64,000 bases of DNA from Cyclospora cayetanensis (taxonomy: Eukaryota; Apicomplexa; Conoidasida; Eucoccidiorida; Eimeriidae). Below the pieces are notes generated by a model. That model searched no databases. It saw only the letters and a program-made list of their open reading frames with translations, and was not told the origin of the DNA. The stretch is taken from positions 1 to 64,000 of the forward strand of contig NW_020312602.1 in the NCBI RefSeq assembly GCF_002999335.1. Reading direction: 5' to 3'. Of the stretch, positions 1 to 10,300 are shown piece by piece (the first letter of the stretch is position 1; each line of letters starts with the position of its first letter). The position numbers and the translations under genes are program-made.

Positions 1-1
1 T

Positions 2-1105
2 GTAGCCTCCCAACGTGCAGCAGCCACACCGCCAGCGGCAGTAGCAGCAGCACTTCCTGTGGCCTCAGTGCAAGAAGGAGATGGAAGGCCTGTAGATGAC
101 ATAGACTTCGACGACGACTGGGGTGGATCTGGAGCATCAGGTGCAGTCTCAGTTGCAGGTGCTGCAGCCACACCTGCACTAGTGCAATCTGTAGCCTCCC
201 AACGTGCAGCAGCCACACCGCCAGCGGCAGTAGCAGCAACTCTTCCTGTGGCCTCAGTGCAAGAAGGAGATGGAAGGCCTGTAGATGACATAGACTTCGA
301 CGACGACTGGGGTGGATCTGCAGCATCAGATGCAGTCTCAGTTGCAGGTGCTGCAGCAACACCTGCACTAGTGCAATTTGCAGCCTCCCAACGTGCAGCA
401 GCCACACCGCCAGCGGCAGCAGCAGCGCTTCCTGTGGGCTTAGTGCAAGAAGGAGATGGAAGGCCTGTAGATGACATAGACTTCGACGACGACTGGGGTG
501 TCCCTATTGCAGCCGGAGTGTCTGAAGGCGTAAGTGAGCAGGCGTTCGTCTGCTCTGCAGTTCAGATGGAACGGCCATCAGTGGCTTGTACAGCAGGTGT
601 CTATGGAGAAGCAGTGCCTCGTGCTGCAGTAGCGCGTGCTGCTGCTGCGGGACGAACAGCGTCTGTTGCAGGAGGAGCGTCCTACGAGGAGGTCGATCAG
701 CGGGTGGACTATTCGTCGGGGTATCCGGAATTGGGCGAGGAAGCAAGGCTCGTGGTAGGAGTGCAAGCCCCCTCAGGGCGTCCGGTGACAGCAGCCGCTG
801 GTAGTGTGGCAGCACACGCTTTATTGGATCTGGGAAGCGCTGTTAAGGACGAAAGGGCAGGCGGGGACGTGGGTGCCCCCGTAGAGGAGGGGCTTGGGGT
901 AAGTTTCTCGCAAGGGCGTTTGGTGCCTGCGCATGGAGCAACAGCGGCGTTTCCGAGGAAGGCTGCTTGCACATACGCGCAGCAGCAGAGGCGGTCGCTG
1001 GACAAGTGCGTGCAGCAGAAGGCATCGCCATTCGGATCTGGTGCACCTGCTGCTGCTCCTCCTAGTGTGGACGATATCGACCTCGAAGCGTTGCTGCAAG
1101 ACTGA
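2..1105 (+). CDS. Alanine-rich tandem-repeat protein, 5' end cut by the window edge
   Basis: The reading frame is open from base 2, so the N-terminus lies outside the window; the stop is TGA at 1103-1105. About 368 codons are visible. The first half is a tandem repeat of 62-63 residues (about 189 bp). Three copies of an acidic core (VQEGDGRPVDDIDFDDDWG) are separated by Ala/Pro/Val-rich linkers. The copies are nearly identical in DNA, which suggests recent duplication. The rest is low-complexity and the protein ends in a diverged DDID motif (VDDIDLEALLQD). I do not recognise a family. The repeated DDIDFDDDW core looks like a short acidic/aromatic docking peptide, but no partner can be named. 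No signal peptide or membrane segment is seen in the visible part. It is read as coding because the frame stays open through diverged repeat units and has codon-level substitutions. Confidence 0.7.
   Translation, partial: VASQRAAATPPAAVAAALPVASVQEGDGRPVDDIDFDDDWGGSGASGAVSVAGAAATPALVQSVASQRAAATPPAAVAATLPVASVQEGDGRPVDDIDFDDDWGGSAASDAVSVAGAAATPALVQFAASQRAAATPPAAAAALPVGLVQEGDGRPVDDIDFDDDWGVPIAAGVSEGVSEQAFVCSAVQMERPSVACTAGVYGEAVPRAAVARAAAAGRTASVAGGASYEEVDQRVDYSSGYPELGEEARLVVGVQAPSGRPVTAAAGSVAAHALLDLGSAVKDERAGGDVGAPVEEGLGVSFSQGRLVPAHGATAAFPRKAACTYAQQQRRSLDKCVQQKASPFGSGAPAAAPPSVDDIDLEALLQD
68..510 (+). repeat. In-frame tandem repeat, period 186-189 bp, three visible copies
   Basis: The acidic core starts at about 68, 257 and 443, giving periods of 189 and 186 bp; a further partial unit precedes the first at bases 1-67. 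Differences between copies include a 3-bp length change. The array probably continues to the left of the window. Confidence 0.85.
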
Positions 1106-4100
1106 GCTGCAGTTTTTCAGTAGCGGGGCGTCCATCTTGGACGCCACAAGAGCACATCCGGATGCCGGGGTACTTGGCAGTACTTTCGTCCGGCTTGTGC
1201 TGCTGTCCTCCTCTTATCTCCATGATTGGAAGGAGGCTCCGTGCTGCAGCGTTACGACCCTTAGGGCCATTTGCAGTATCATCCCCTCTATTGCGGCTTC
1301 CGATGCCCGCGTTCAACAAGGCAGTCAAGCATCGCGGACAAGGAGAGGCCCTCGAAGGCAGCGGCACGCTGCACTGACTGTTATCAGAGTGCTCGAGAGG
1401 CTTTTTTGCGAAGCCCTCCAAAACCTGGAATGGAGTGGGCGCTGGCGGTGTGTATGTATGTGTGTGTGCATGAGCGTGCCTGCCTGCGCCTGCGTGTGCT
1501 TCCATGGAGACGTTCATTTTCAGCTGCAAGGTACGACTCACTGCCCACTTTAGAAGGGTTGCCCTTTTTCGAATATGGAGAAAGTGATGGTGGTGCCCTG
1601 CGGGTGAGCCGTTGAGGGAGGGAGTCCATTTTCTCCCTACAAACGTTGCCACCTCGATGTCTGGTGATCTTTTGTCTCGGTGCGCCTTCCTGCTCCTTCG
1701 GCCTCTCGGCGTCTCACCGTAGGATCCAATCCCTTCCTACTTAGAGGGAAATTTCTTTCCATTGCGCGCAAAGGCGCTAGAGAGGGCTGCCTCCGCTACA
1801 AGGGCCTTGGCCCTACACAGTGCAGCTGTTAGGCCCTATGCATGGGTATGGCTCACTGCTGCTTGTCAAGCGGCTCGGCCACAGTCCGCACGCTGCACAT
1901 ACGGCTCCGCTTGCCCGTAGGAGTCTAGCAGGATAAAGAGCCTCCTTTACCTTAGATCCAGTGTTGCCTCGCAATGGAAAGTGCCTATTCGCCGTTGGCA
2001 ACAAAAGAAACAAAGCTATTTTACGCGAGCCTGTGCTGTGCCCTTCGGTGGCGTGAAAGGCAGCCGCCGTAGTTCTTGCTGGAGTTCTCTCTGTTAGGCC
2101 ACGTAATGTGCAGAGGATTTTATATGCCTCACACGGTCCGCAGACGTTGCTGGTGCGCTGCCCAGAGTGGTCTTCTAGATTCATGGGAACCGTCGCTCGG
2201 CGCAATTTGCAAGTTCCTAGGATGCAGAGCTCCCGACAAGCTTTACGACTGCACGTACTGCAATCATCCAAAGGGCATGTAGATACACCTGCCACCGTGG
2301 GCCGCATAAATGTGCACCAGTTGGGGGAAGGGCTTCAGCAGCTGCAGCAGAAGCGATAGGCCATGCTACTTTCAGCGAATTCGTGGCTTCCGAAGCGAGA
2401 AGGCAAACACGGAACAATCTAAAAAGCCATCAGCGTGGTGCAGTGCTTCCATGCAGGTCATATCTTTTGGAATGACGCCTCAGGAGCAACCTACATAACT
2501 TTGTATTCGCGTGGGGTGGGTGGGGGCCTAGTAAATCCCATCGAGCCCCTTTTCCATAACTTCATCACACAGAGCTCTGACATGAGGCCTGCGTGAACAA
2601 GTAGGGAGGCCTCTGTCGAGCCCTCTTACCCCTCAAACTATCCGCACCTGGATGTGCATCGCCATTTAAAGCACAGTCCAGACATGCAGCCAAATTTTTT
2701 ATCGTGTGGAGCTGACCCTACTCTGATGCTAACCCTGCACCAGTAACGGTCTCTAAGGCGGCGTTTTTATTTATAGTCTAGGCCTCCATAGCTCTCTTTA
2801 GAAGTATTGATGCATGCCGATGTAATAGTGCATTGGAGAGGGGGTGCCAGTAGCCTGGCACCTTCGCACACCCCAGCCAATTGATCACTACTTAGCGACT
2901 TTTCAGTAAACATGGCTGCAGCAGTATACAGCTCGCATATGTAGCGTTTGATTCCTTTAATGTGCTAGGATGCTAAGGCAGGGAAACACCGGAACGACTA
3001 CAGCCGAGAAAAGGGGGGGGAAACCGCAGAGTTGCAGTGTACAGACAATTGCTTTAAAACCTACGGGGATACCGCGACAAGCATCCCTATCAGGGCGCCC
3101 CTTATGCGTCTCTCTGTTGGGGTTACAAGGCGAATGTAGTGGGCCAAGTTCCAGATAGGCACGTTCTACTACACCTGTCACTTGACTATTCGTACCAAAT
3201 TGGCTCTTTGCTGTGCCTGTCAGTACATCTCATATTCAAGACGTAGAGCAAGCTCGAAACAACACGACACAAAAGTGTGAGTGCACGCGCTAGGTGTGAT
3301 ATGCAACTAGCTGTGAATGCCGGGAATGCATAGAGCGTGGAGCTAGGCGTATCCTAGCTTTCCCTCTACCCTTCTGTCGGTACCATGAGGAAAGCATGCA
3401 GGGGAAAGAGAAGCTATTCAGATTTTACTTAACTACTCTCCCCTAAGTTTGTAATGAATCGGATTTACGCTTCTACTTGCGGAGGTCTCCTACCGAGTCG
3501 GACGAAACGCCGCGGACGTGCCTAAGGGGCCCACTTCGTCGGCTCTAATTCACTCTCTGGATGCAGGAAAACTAAAGAAGCTCGATGTAAAGGAAGTAAG
3601 TGCAGTCCTGCCTCCACTGGACAGACCAACTTGATTGCGGTGGTAACAGCACTGCGTGATCTATGGCCGACGGATGCGGGCTGCGCTCCACGAATGCGTT
3701 CCTAGTTCATACGTATTGGAGAACCTCAAATAGTAGAGCATGCACGCATTTATTCAGAAGTTATGACTGATTAAAACAAACGAAGCTTTACTGCTCTGGT
3801 GCTCTCAAACAAGGCACAAGGCCTTTCAGAGGGATTTTAGAGGGCCCCCATGGGCCCCCAGGGGTCCCCAGCAGGGGAAGCGTTCATTTGTCAGCTTATG
3901 AGCAGTGTTAACTCCATTTATTTACTTTAAATTGGCATCTGCAATTTGATAGGAAGCGCCACACTTTCATTGTGGATGCCTTCTCCCTTTTATTTGTTCT
4001 GTTGTCAGAGCGCTGTCGAGTCGTATCCTCTGTTTACCCTTCCTCGCTCCTCACGAGTTTTTATTCGTTTACAGGCGGACTTTGGCATACTTCCTACTGC

Positions 4101-4409
4101 AGATAGGCTTCAGATGCCCTTCATGTTGTCCTGTTGCTCTTGCCCCTCCCCCGCTCTAGTGTTTTGAGCTTGGTGGTGTGAAGCGAACCCGGGATAGGGG
4201 CGAACAAACCCCAAATCAGCAAAGGCACCAATATTACGTAAATCAAGGCCCTTACATCGCTAGACGCAAGGGCTTCGCGTGACTGGCGCTTTTTCTGGTG
4301 CGTCCGGGTAGCTTGTGGAGGGGTCACGCGGTGTGCAAATTACAGACGAAGGGAAGAGCACTGGCCTTTCAACTAAAGTGCCACTTTTCTTGAAGAGAAG
4401 ACGCTGAAA
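1106..4409. other. Gene-poor interval
   Basis: No reading frame here looks like protein or matches a family I know. It holds a short TG-rich stretch near 1448-1500 and a GC-rich near-palindromic run of GGGCCCC/GGGGTCCC blocks at about 3840-3873. The right end should contain the promoter and 5' UTR of the CCDC25 gene. Confidence 0.5.
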
Positions 4410-5619
4410 ATGGTGTTCACATACCAGTGCTCCAGTAAGTGTCGAGCGCGTGTCCACAAAAATGGTTGCCAATCCAGAACCTCACAGCGGTCGGACTGCC
4501 TTCCCTCCTGCATCCGTAACTTGCTTTGTGGCCTCAGCCCTGACTCTCGCATTGTGCATGAATTAGAAATTTCATTTCGGCTCTTTTGAACTCGGGTTCA
4601 TGCATTCCTATAATCCTCATGGTTAATGTTCGGAAAAATCAGGACAGCTGGAAATTAGCGGGATAAGGGCTTTGACCGTGATCCTGCTGTTATATGCAGC
4701 TCCAGGCTATGAGATCTACATGGGGCGAGACAAATATGAAAATGAGGATCTGATTGCCTATGCCTTTCCTGAAGATGTGTGGTTCCACGTCAGCGAACTC
4801 TCGAGCGCTCACGTATACGTGAGAATGCCATTCGGACAAACTGGTGCGGATTTCAGTAGTATTTTTAGCAAATTAAGCTCTACCTCCTTCAGCGGTAATA
4901 ACTACGATCTTACTAGGCTGAGTGGGCAGTGAGGGGGCAGTGCTGGAGACGAACCAGTCGCAGCAAGCAGCCGTCCGGTGCCCCCAGCGGATTGTTCCCT
5001 TGAAGCCCTAACCCCTTGAGTATGCCTGCAGATGTCCATACCTGGTGGTTTCTCCGGTGTAGCCTTTGCTTTATTATTTTGCTTTGCATGTAAGCTGGAT
5101 AAATAATCCTTTCGGGTGTTTGCGCGAACTGTGTTTGGTATCGCAGACTACGAGAGGATACCGCCCGAGGTGGTGGAGGAGGCATGCCAGTTGACGAAAC
5201 ACAACTCCATCGAGGGCTGCAAGCAATCAGAAGTAACGATTGTGTACACTTCAGCGCCAAATTTGAAGAAAACGGCCAGCATGGATACCGGGCAGGTGGG
5301 CTTCAAGCAACAGTCAAAGGTGAAGTATGTGCACAATGTGAAAAAGGACAAGGACATGATCAAGAGGCTCGAAAAGACCAAGAAAGAAGCGAATTTCGAT
5401 CTCAAAGAAAAGAAAGCAGAAAGGGACAGGCGTGAACGAAATGAAATGAAAGCGCAGCTGCAACAACAGAAGCTGCAGGAAGAACAAAGAAAGAAAGAAC
5501 GGCAGTTGGAAATGGAACTCAAAACATATCAAGCCCTGCAGAACCCAAAACCCGTCGCAGAGTATAAAGGAGACGGCACTATTGACAGTTGCCGTCAGAT
5601 TGAAGAGGACTTCCTTTAA
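4410..5619 (+). CDS. CCDC25: CCDC25-type protein (NFACT-R / DUF814 domain)
   Basis: Three exons close in frame: 4410-4434, 4700-4843 and 5147-5619, giving 213 residues against about 208 in human CCDC25. The start is AAAATGG, and the first exon encodes only eight codons plus one base before a GTAAGT donor. The NFACT-R fold is clear: [16 protein letters not shown], then [19 protein letters not shown], then a helix with the NSIEGCK segment, then the GQVGF segment. A highly charged Lys/Glu coiled-coil tail follows. Orthologues occur across eukaryotes. In animals CCDC25 is reported as a DNA sensor at the cell surface, which need not apply here. The fold is shared with the ribosome quality-control factor NEMF/Rqc2, so an RNA- or ribosome-related role is possible. 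Family assignment is very secure. Confidence 0.95.
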
Positions 5620-7359
5620 ACCTTCATCCCTCCTCGTGCCTGTAAGAGCGCGCATGCGTGTCTGCCCTGCCCAGTCAAGGGGCAGAAGGGCCGAAGCGTC
5701 TGGTTAAGCCCACATGGGAAAGGGGTCTTTTTCTTATTTTGTTTCTCAGACGTCGTCCGAATCGGCGGTTTTGTATTGCTGGTTCATGGATGAGCTTTTG
5801 CCTTAGAATGCTTGTGAGGGCATGTTTGCTCTCGCGGCGCAGCGGTAGACTGCAAAGGACCCCAGAGTTAATGTCACTTCTGCCATCCTCCACTAATCCC
5901 GATCTCATTCAGCAGGTCTAATTTGTTGCACGCTTAAGCTTCTTGCGCTGAGGTTTACTGAAGTGGTACGTAGTTTAGGCAGACATCCACGGGATGCATT
6001 TTGACTTCGAAAAAGGGTGGCTAGTCTGCTGTGTGGTTTGTTGCCCAATGCAAAATGTCAACTAATAGCATCAGAATCCAAAAATAACAGTGGTCGCGAG
6101 TTGGTTCGTTATGTAATAAGGGTATTATTCAATGTGTCAACGACCGCGTGAGAGCGGCCGATGGGCCGTCTTCAAGGGGAAGCCTGGCCCTGACTATTGC
6201 CGTGTTACGTGTGCAAGCCCGCCGCGTCGGAGCCTCAATATTGCACTAGAAATCGGGGATCCGAAGTGACGTGTCATTAACAGCTCAAAGACATAGGGAC
6301 TAGGCAAATAGTAACGCCTGTTTGCAGCCACAGTGTGGCGTCATATGAGGATGTGTCGGGAGTGTAAGCGCAGCGTTTCTGTATTAACTGCGCCGTTTTT
6401 GCGGGGACACATGAGCACGTAGAGTAAAAGGAGAGGATCCAAAGTATGATTACATTTTCTGTGTGAGGGATACCTAGTGCTTTCCTCGTGATCAAAGCCT
6501 GTACCACTGGCTCACTCCCGTTTTGTATGTAGCCAACGATTCGCTCCACCTGTTAAGGGCTAAAGGTTGCTTTCATGAGCTAGATAAAAGCGTTTATTCT
6601 TGGGCTTTGGTAGATTCTGCGTGGAATTGTCTACGTAGCCGCCGGAGAATCGATGGCTGGCCATATGTTTATTCCGGTTAGAGAGCGCCCCGAATCAGGT
6701 TCTCTCTTTTGCACCAGTTCTTAGCACCTTTGCTTCTATTGTGGTGGCAATTGAGGACGTAACGTATGCTCTCTATTTTAAATTGCCGCTTTTAAGGTGA
6801 ATAGGCTGATGATACCTGGGGCTCCTAGCCCCCTGCGCTCCCGAGGGACCGGGAGCGCCCAGGACGGCAGCGGGAACTGCGAGAGGTTAGCGATATTCAA
6901 CACTTTTTGCTGCCCTAAATTCTTTCTCCATTTCAACGTCAATGGTGTTGGCAACTTTGCCCCATATTTTGTGAAGGTAGCGAAACGGCCCTTCCCCTGA
7001 TCGCGAGCCTCCGCGAATCGACTAGCTGTCTGTGGGCTCTAAACGGCGCTGGCTCCGACTCCGACCGATTTCTACTTTGGTTCTACCCAGTTTCTCCTTC
7101 TTTCCAGCGACTGTCCTAGTGAAAATCCCCGTGGCCCGTGGAAGGCTCCAGGATTTTTGCTTCGATCCTGGGGTCCCGCTTCCTCCTCATCGTCGGCCAG
7201 GGCAACCGTTCCTTAGCGACGTCAGCTGCTGCCGCGGCATCGCTCCCCGAAGTTTCGGCGTTGGCTGCAACGTAGGCACCTGCACGATCGGTGTAAGTGG
7301 CTCAAGAGGGAAACAAAAGACTAAGCTGCGCGCCTCTTAGGATGCTTTGATTTGCGATC
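5620..7359. other. Intergenic region upstream of the phosphodiesterase
   Basis: No convincing reading frame. It lies between the CCDC25 stop and the phosphodiesterase start (both on +), so it should hold the CCDC25 3' UTR and the phosphodiesterase promoter and leader. No recognisable element was seen. Confidence 0.4.
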
Positions 7360-10300
7360 ATGGCACGGGTCCCCGTGGACGCCCGTGAATGTCTTCAAGG
7401 GCCCTTTCCCAGCTGGAGCTCTCCGATTGCTGCGCCTAGGGTGACCGAACGCGCGGCCGCATGCAGGGCTGGCTCTGAGGACTCTTCTTACGTCATTGCG
7501 TCTGTGGCTCCCTCGTGCTCCAGAAACTCCCCAAGCATCAGAGGCCCGTGTGCGCCTTACCGAAGCAATCGCGGATTCGCAAGAAGCAAAGACTTCACGT
7601 ATGCATCTGCTCATAGACTGCTTTCCGGGAATGACTCAGCGTGGGCGGACGTGGATGACACTCCCTCGAGTCATCCCACTATCACAGCGCCTGCCCGTTC
7701 GTTCGATAAGTTAAAACGCAGCGGGGAATTCCATGTTGGCACTAAGCTGGTAGAAAGTGTCTCGCTGGGTGGCCGGAATGCCACAAACGGAAGGGGAGTT
7801 AGGAGGGGACGACTAAGCGTGCACCTCCCAGCGCTCTTCCAGAAGCACTCAGCTCCACACAGTTGCAAGTGTAAGCACAGGGATCCACTCCTATCTAATC
7901 AGATTCGCCACCTTTCTTTCTTCTGCCTTGGCTTGTTGCTCCTGTCTGCTCTATTTGCACTGCACAGTAGTGGGTGCTGCAGTATTACAGATGCCCCTCG
8001 GGGGTCTGAAGGGCCCCTGGCCATGTGCTGATGTGTGCAAGGCCTTTTTTGAACAAGGGCTGGTCCCGATGCCTTTAAAGCTGCCTTCGATATCTTATCA
8101 ATTTGCTCCAGTGTACTGAAATGGAGACTGCTGCTTTTTGCTTTCTGCTGCAGCCTTGGGCGCCGGCCAATCTGGCCTGATTGCGACGGGGTCGGGGGTG
8201 GCTTCTTTATCTTCATATGGCATGTGCCTTTTAACCTTTAAAGACCCAAAGTTAGAGGAACAGTTTCGTGTGAGCCGCCTGATTCGGCGCAAGGCCCCCT
8301 CCGTTTGTGTGTCATTTCTGTTCCTCATCGTACTCTCGTCTCTGTGGCCCGTGTACGGCAAAGTCCTGTCCATTTTAAGGGTCTCAGAAGAGTTGTCCTT
8401 TTCGTTTTCTGTTGGGTGTGGAACCCTCATTGGTGCGTGGACGATTCATGCCTGCATCGTTTTATTCCGTAAGAAGCTGAGAATCGGTGGTAAATCAGTG
8501 CTCCGCCTCACACTCGTCTTCGTTGCCCTGGTACGTCTGGACACACCCTTGCGTCTTGTCGGCCTTTATAAATAGCGGCCGAGTCCACTGCTCTGGATCA
8601 TCGTGCCCAGGCGCGCTAACCTCGTATTTTCCTCCCTTTATCGCTTGTAGGGTTTCAAGAGGTGGCCCGAACTAAGCCTCTTGCACAGCTGCTTCGGCCG
8701 TGCGCATGCGTGACCCCTGGTGGCAAGCACACGCATAAACGGCGAGAAAACTAACGTTTTCTGCGGGCCTTTGAGGGTCTACACCGGCGCCTGTGCGCAT
8801 ATTGGGCAGGGCAATCGGGAACGGCCGGCCAAGTGGAAAGTGAAGCGGCGTGGGGGTTATCTTTCCGGCCTACTATGGAAGTTAGGGTATGTTGGGATCA
8901 GTGCATACGTGCAGAGGCATTCGGTGCGTGCATGTGTTGCTGTTGCATTCAGACGCTGTTGCTTGCCCTGGCTTGGGTGTACTTTTATTTGGGATCTTAC
9001 TTAGTGGGCCAAAAACAGCAGCTGCGGTACGCCTCAGTTGAGGCGCTTGCAGCGCCAAATTCGGCTGCAGAAGGAGTGGAAATTCTTCCAACTTCGCAAC
9101 TGGCATATACTTCGGCTTTGGTACAAGAAGGGCCACTTGTTCAGTCTAGTCTTTCCAGCAGCGCCCCAAATGTTGGGATTACTACTCCTCTTGTTCCTGT
9201 AGCCGGAGTCCTCGATTCTGCCAAAGAGCGGATTGCCTCTGCAAGCAGCATGCCACAGGAGAAAAAAAATGCTTCCAGAGAAGTCACGGAGGCCTCCTCC
9301 CAGCCGACGCACATACATAGCACCGCGATAGGCAAAGGCGCCGAGTCTTTTATCATTAGCTCATTTGTTACACTGCTCCTTATGACCCTCTCGATCATCG
9401 CTGTCTACTCCCTCACGGACTTCTGCTGTCCAATTTTGTAAGCTCCCTGCTAATTTTGCACGTCTAACTGCTTCTGCTGCTTGTGATTTTACTGGTGCTT
9501 TAAATGCTAGTGCTTTTGGTGCTACATGAAGGGTTTTCTTCTCCTTCTGAAAGCTAGTTTTGTCTGGTGTAGTGTCTGCTGCGTATTCATGTTTCATCGC
9601 TTTGTGCCTATCTCTGCTTCACTTTTATGTATGCTGTTGCTGCAGCTTAGCATGGTCATGGCCTTTTTATGTCGTATTTCCAACTCTCACGGTGGCAACA
9701 AGCGTCTTTTTGAACATCATTTTAGATCACAGCTTCTCAGTCGAATATACGTCAGTCCATCCCCGAAAATCAGCGGCTGCTGTCTCATTCCTTTTTCAGG
9801 ATGACAGCTCGCCTTTGACCCCTGCACCTTTCTGTGTAGACGGACATACAAAGCATTGCGCACCCTTCTCTTCCTTGCAGGTATATGGCCTTCCTTATCT
9901 ACGCCGTTGTCTGGGGCTGCGGGTTCGCTAATAGATATGTGTGCGAGGCGGAGCAACGTGCCGAGTTTTCAACATTTCAGGCAGGCATATATACACACCC
10001 TCTTTTCTTTATAGTGCAGCAGTGCTGTAGCTGTAGCCACAAAGCTTCAACAGCACCAGCACCAGCAGGAGCAGCACCTCAAATAGTAACAGGAGGTAGA
10101 CACACTGGCTGGTTGATCACATGTTGCATCCAAAGATGCATTTACTGCTTTGCGCAAGGAACAAGGATTAGTTAGTACTGTAATACACTGTGCTGCCAAT
10201 TCGTTTGCCTCGCAGGCAGTCAACAGGCACTTTGAAGAAAAGCCTGGATGGTCCTTGCACACCAAGATTCCATCGAACGCTACTGCGGTGGAGCACTTGC

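Noticed and set aside
1440..1505. TG-rich stretch as a telomeric or microsatellite array
   Set aside because: It is short and irregular, with no TTTAGGG units, so it is ordinary low-complexity DNA.
1062..1652. 196-codon frame on - past the repeat protein
   Set aside because: It overlaps the end of the real + gene, contains simple-repeat translation (His/Thr runs) and matches nothing known.
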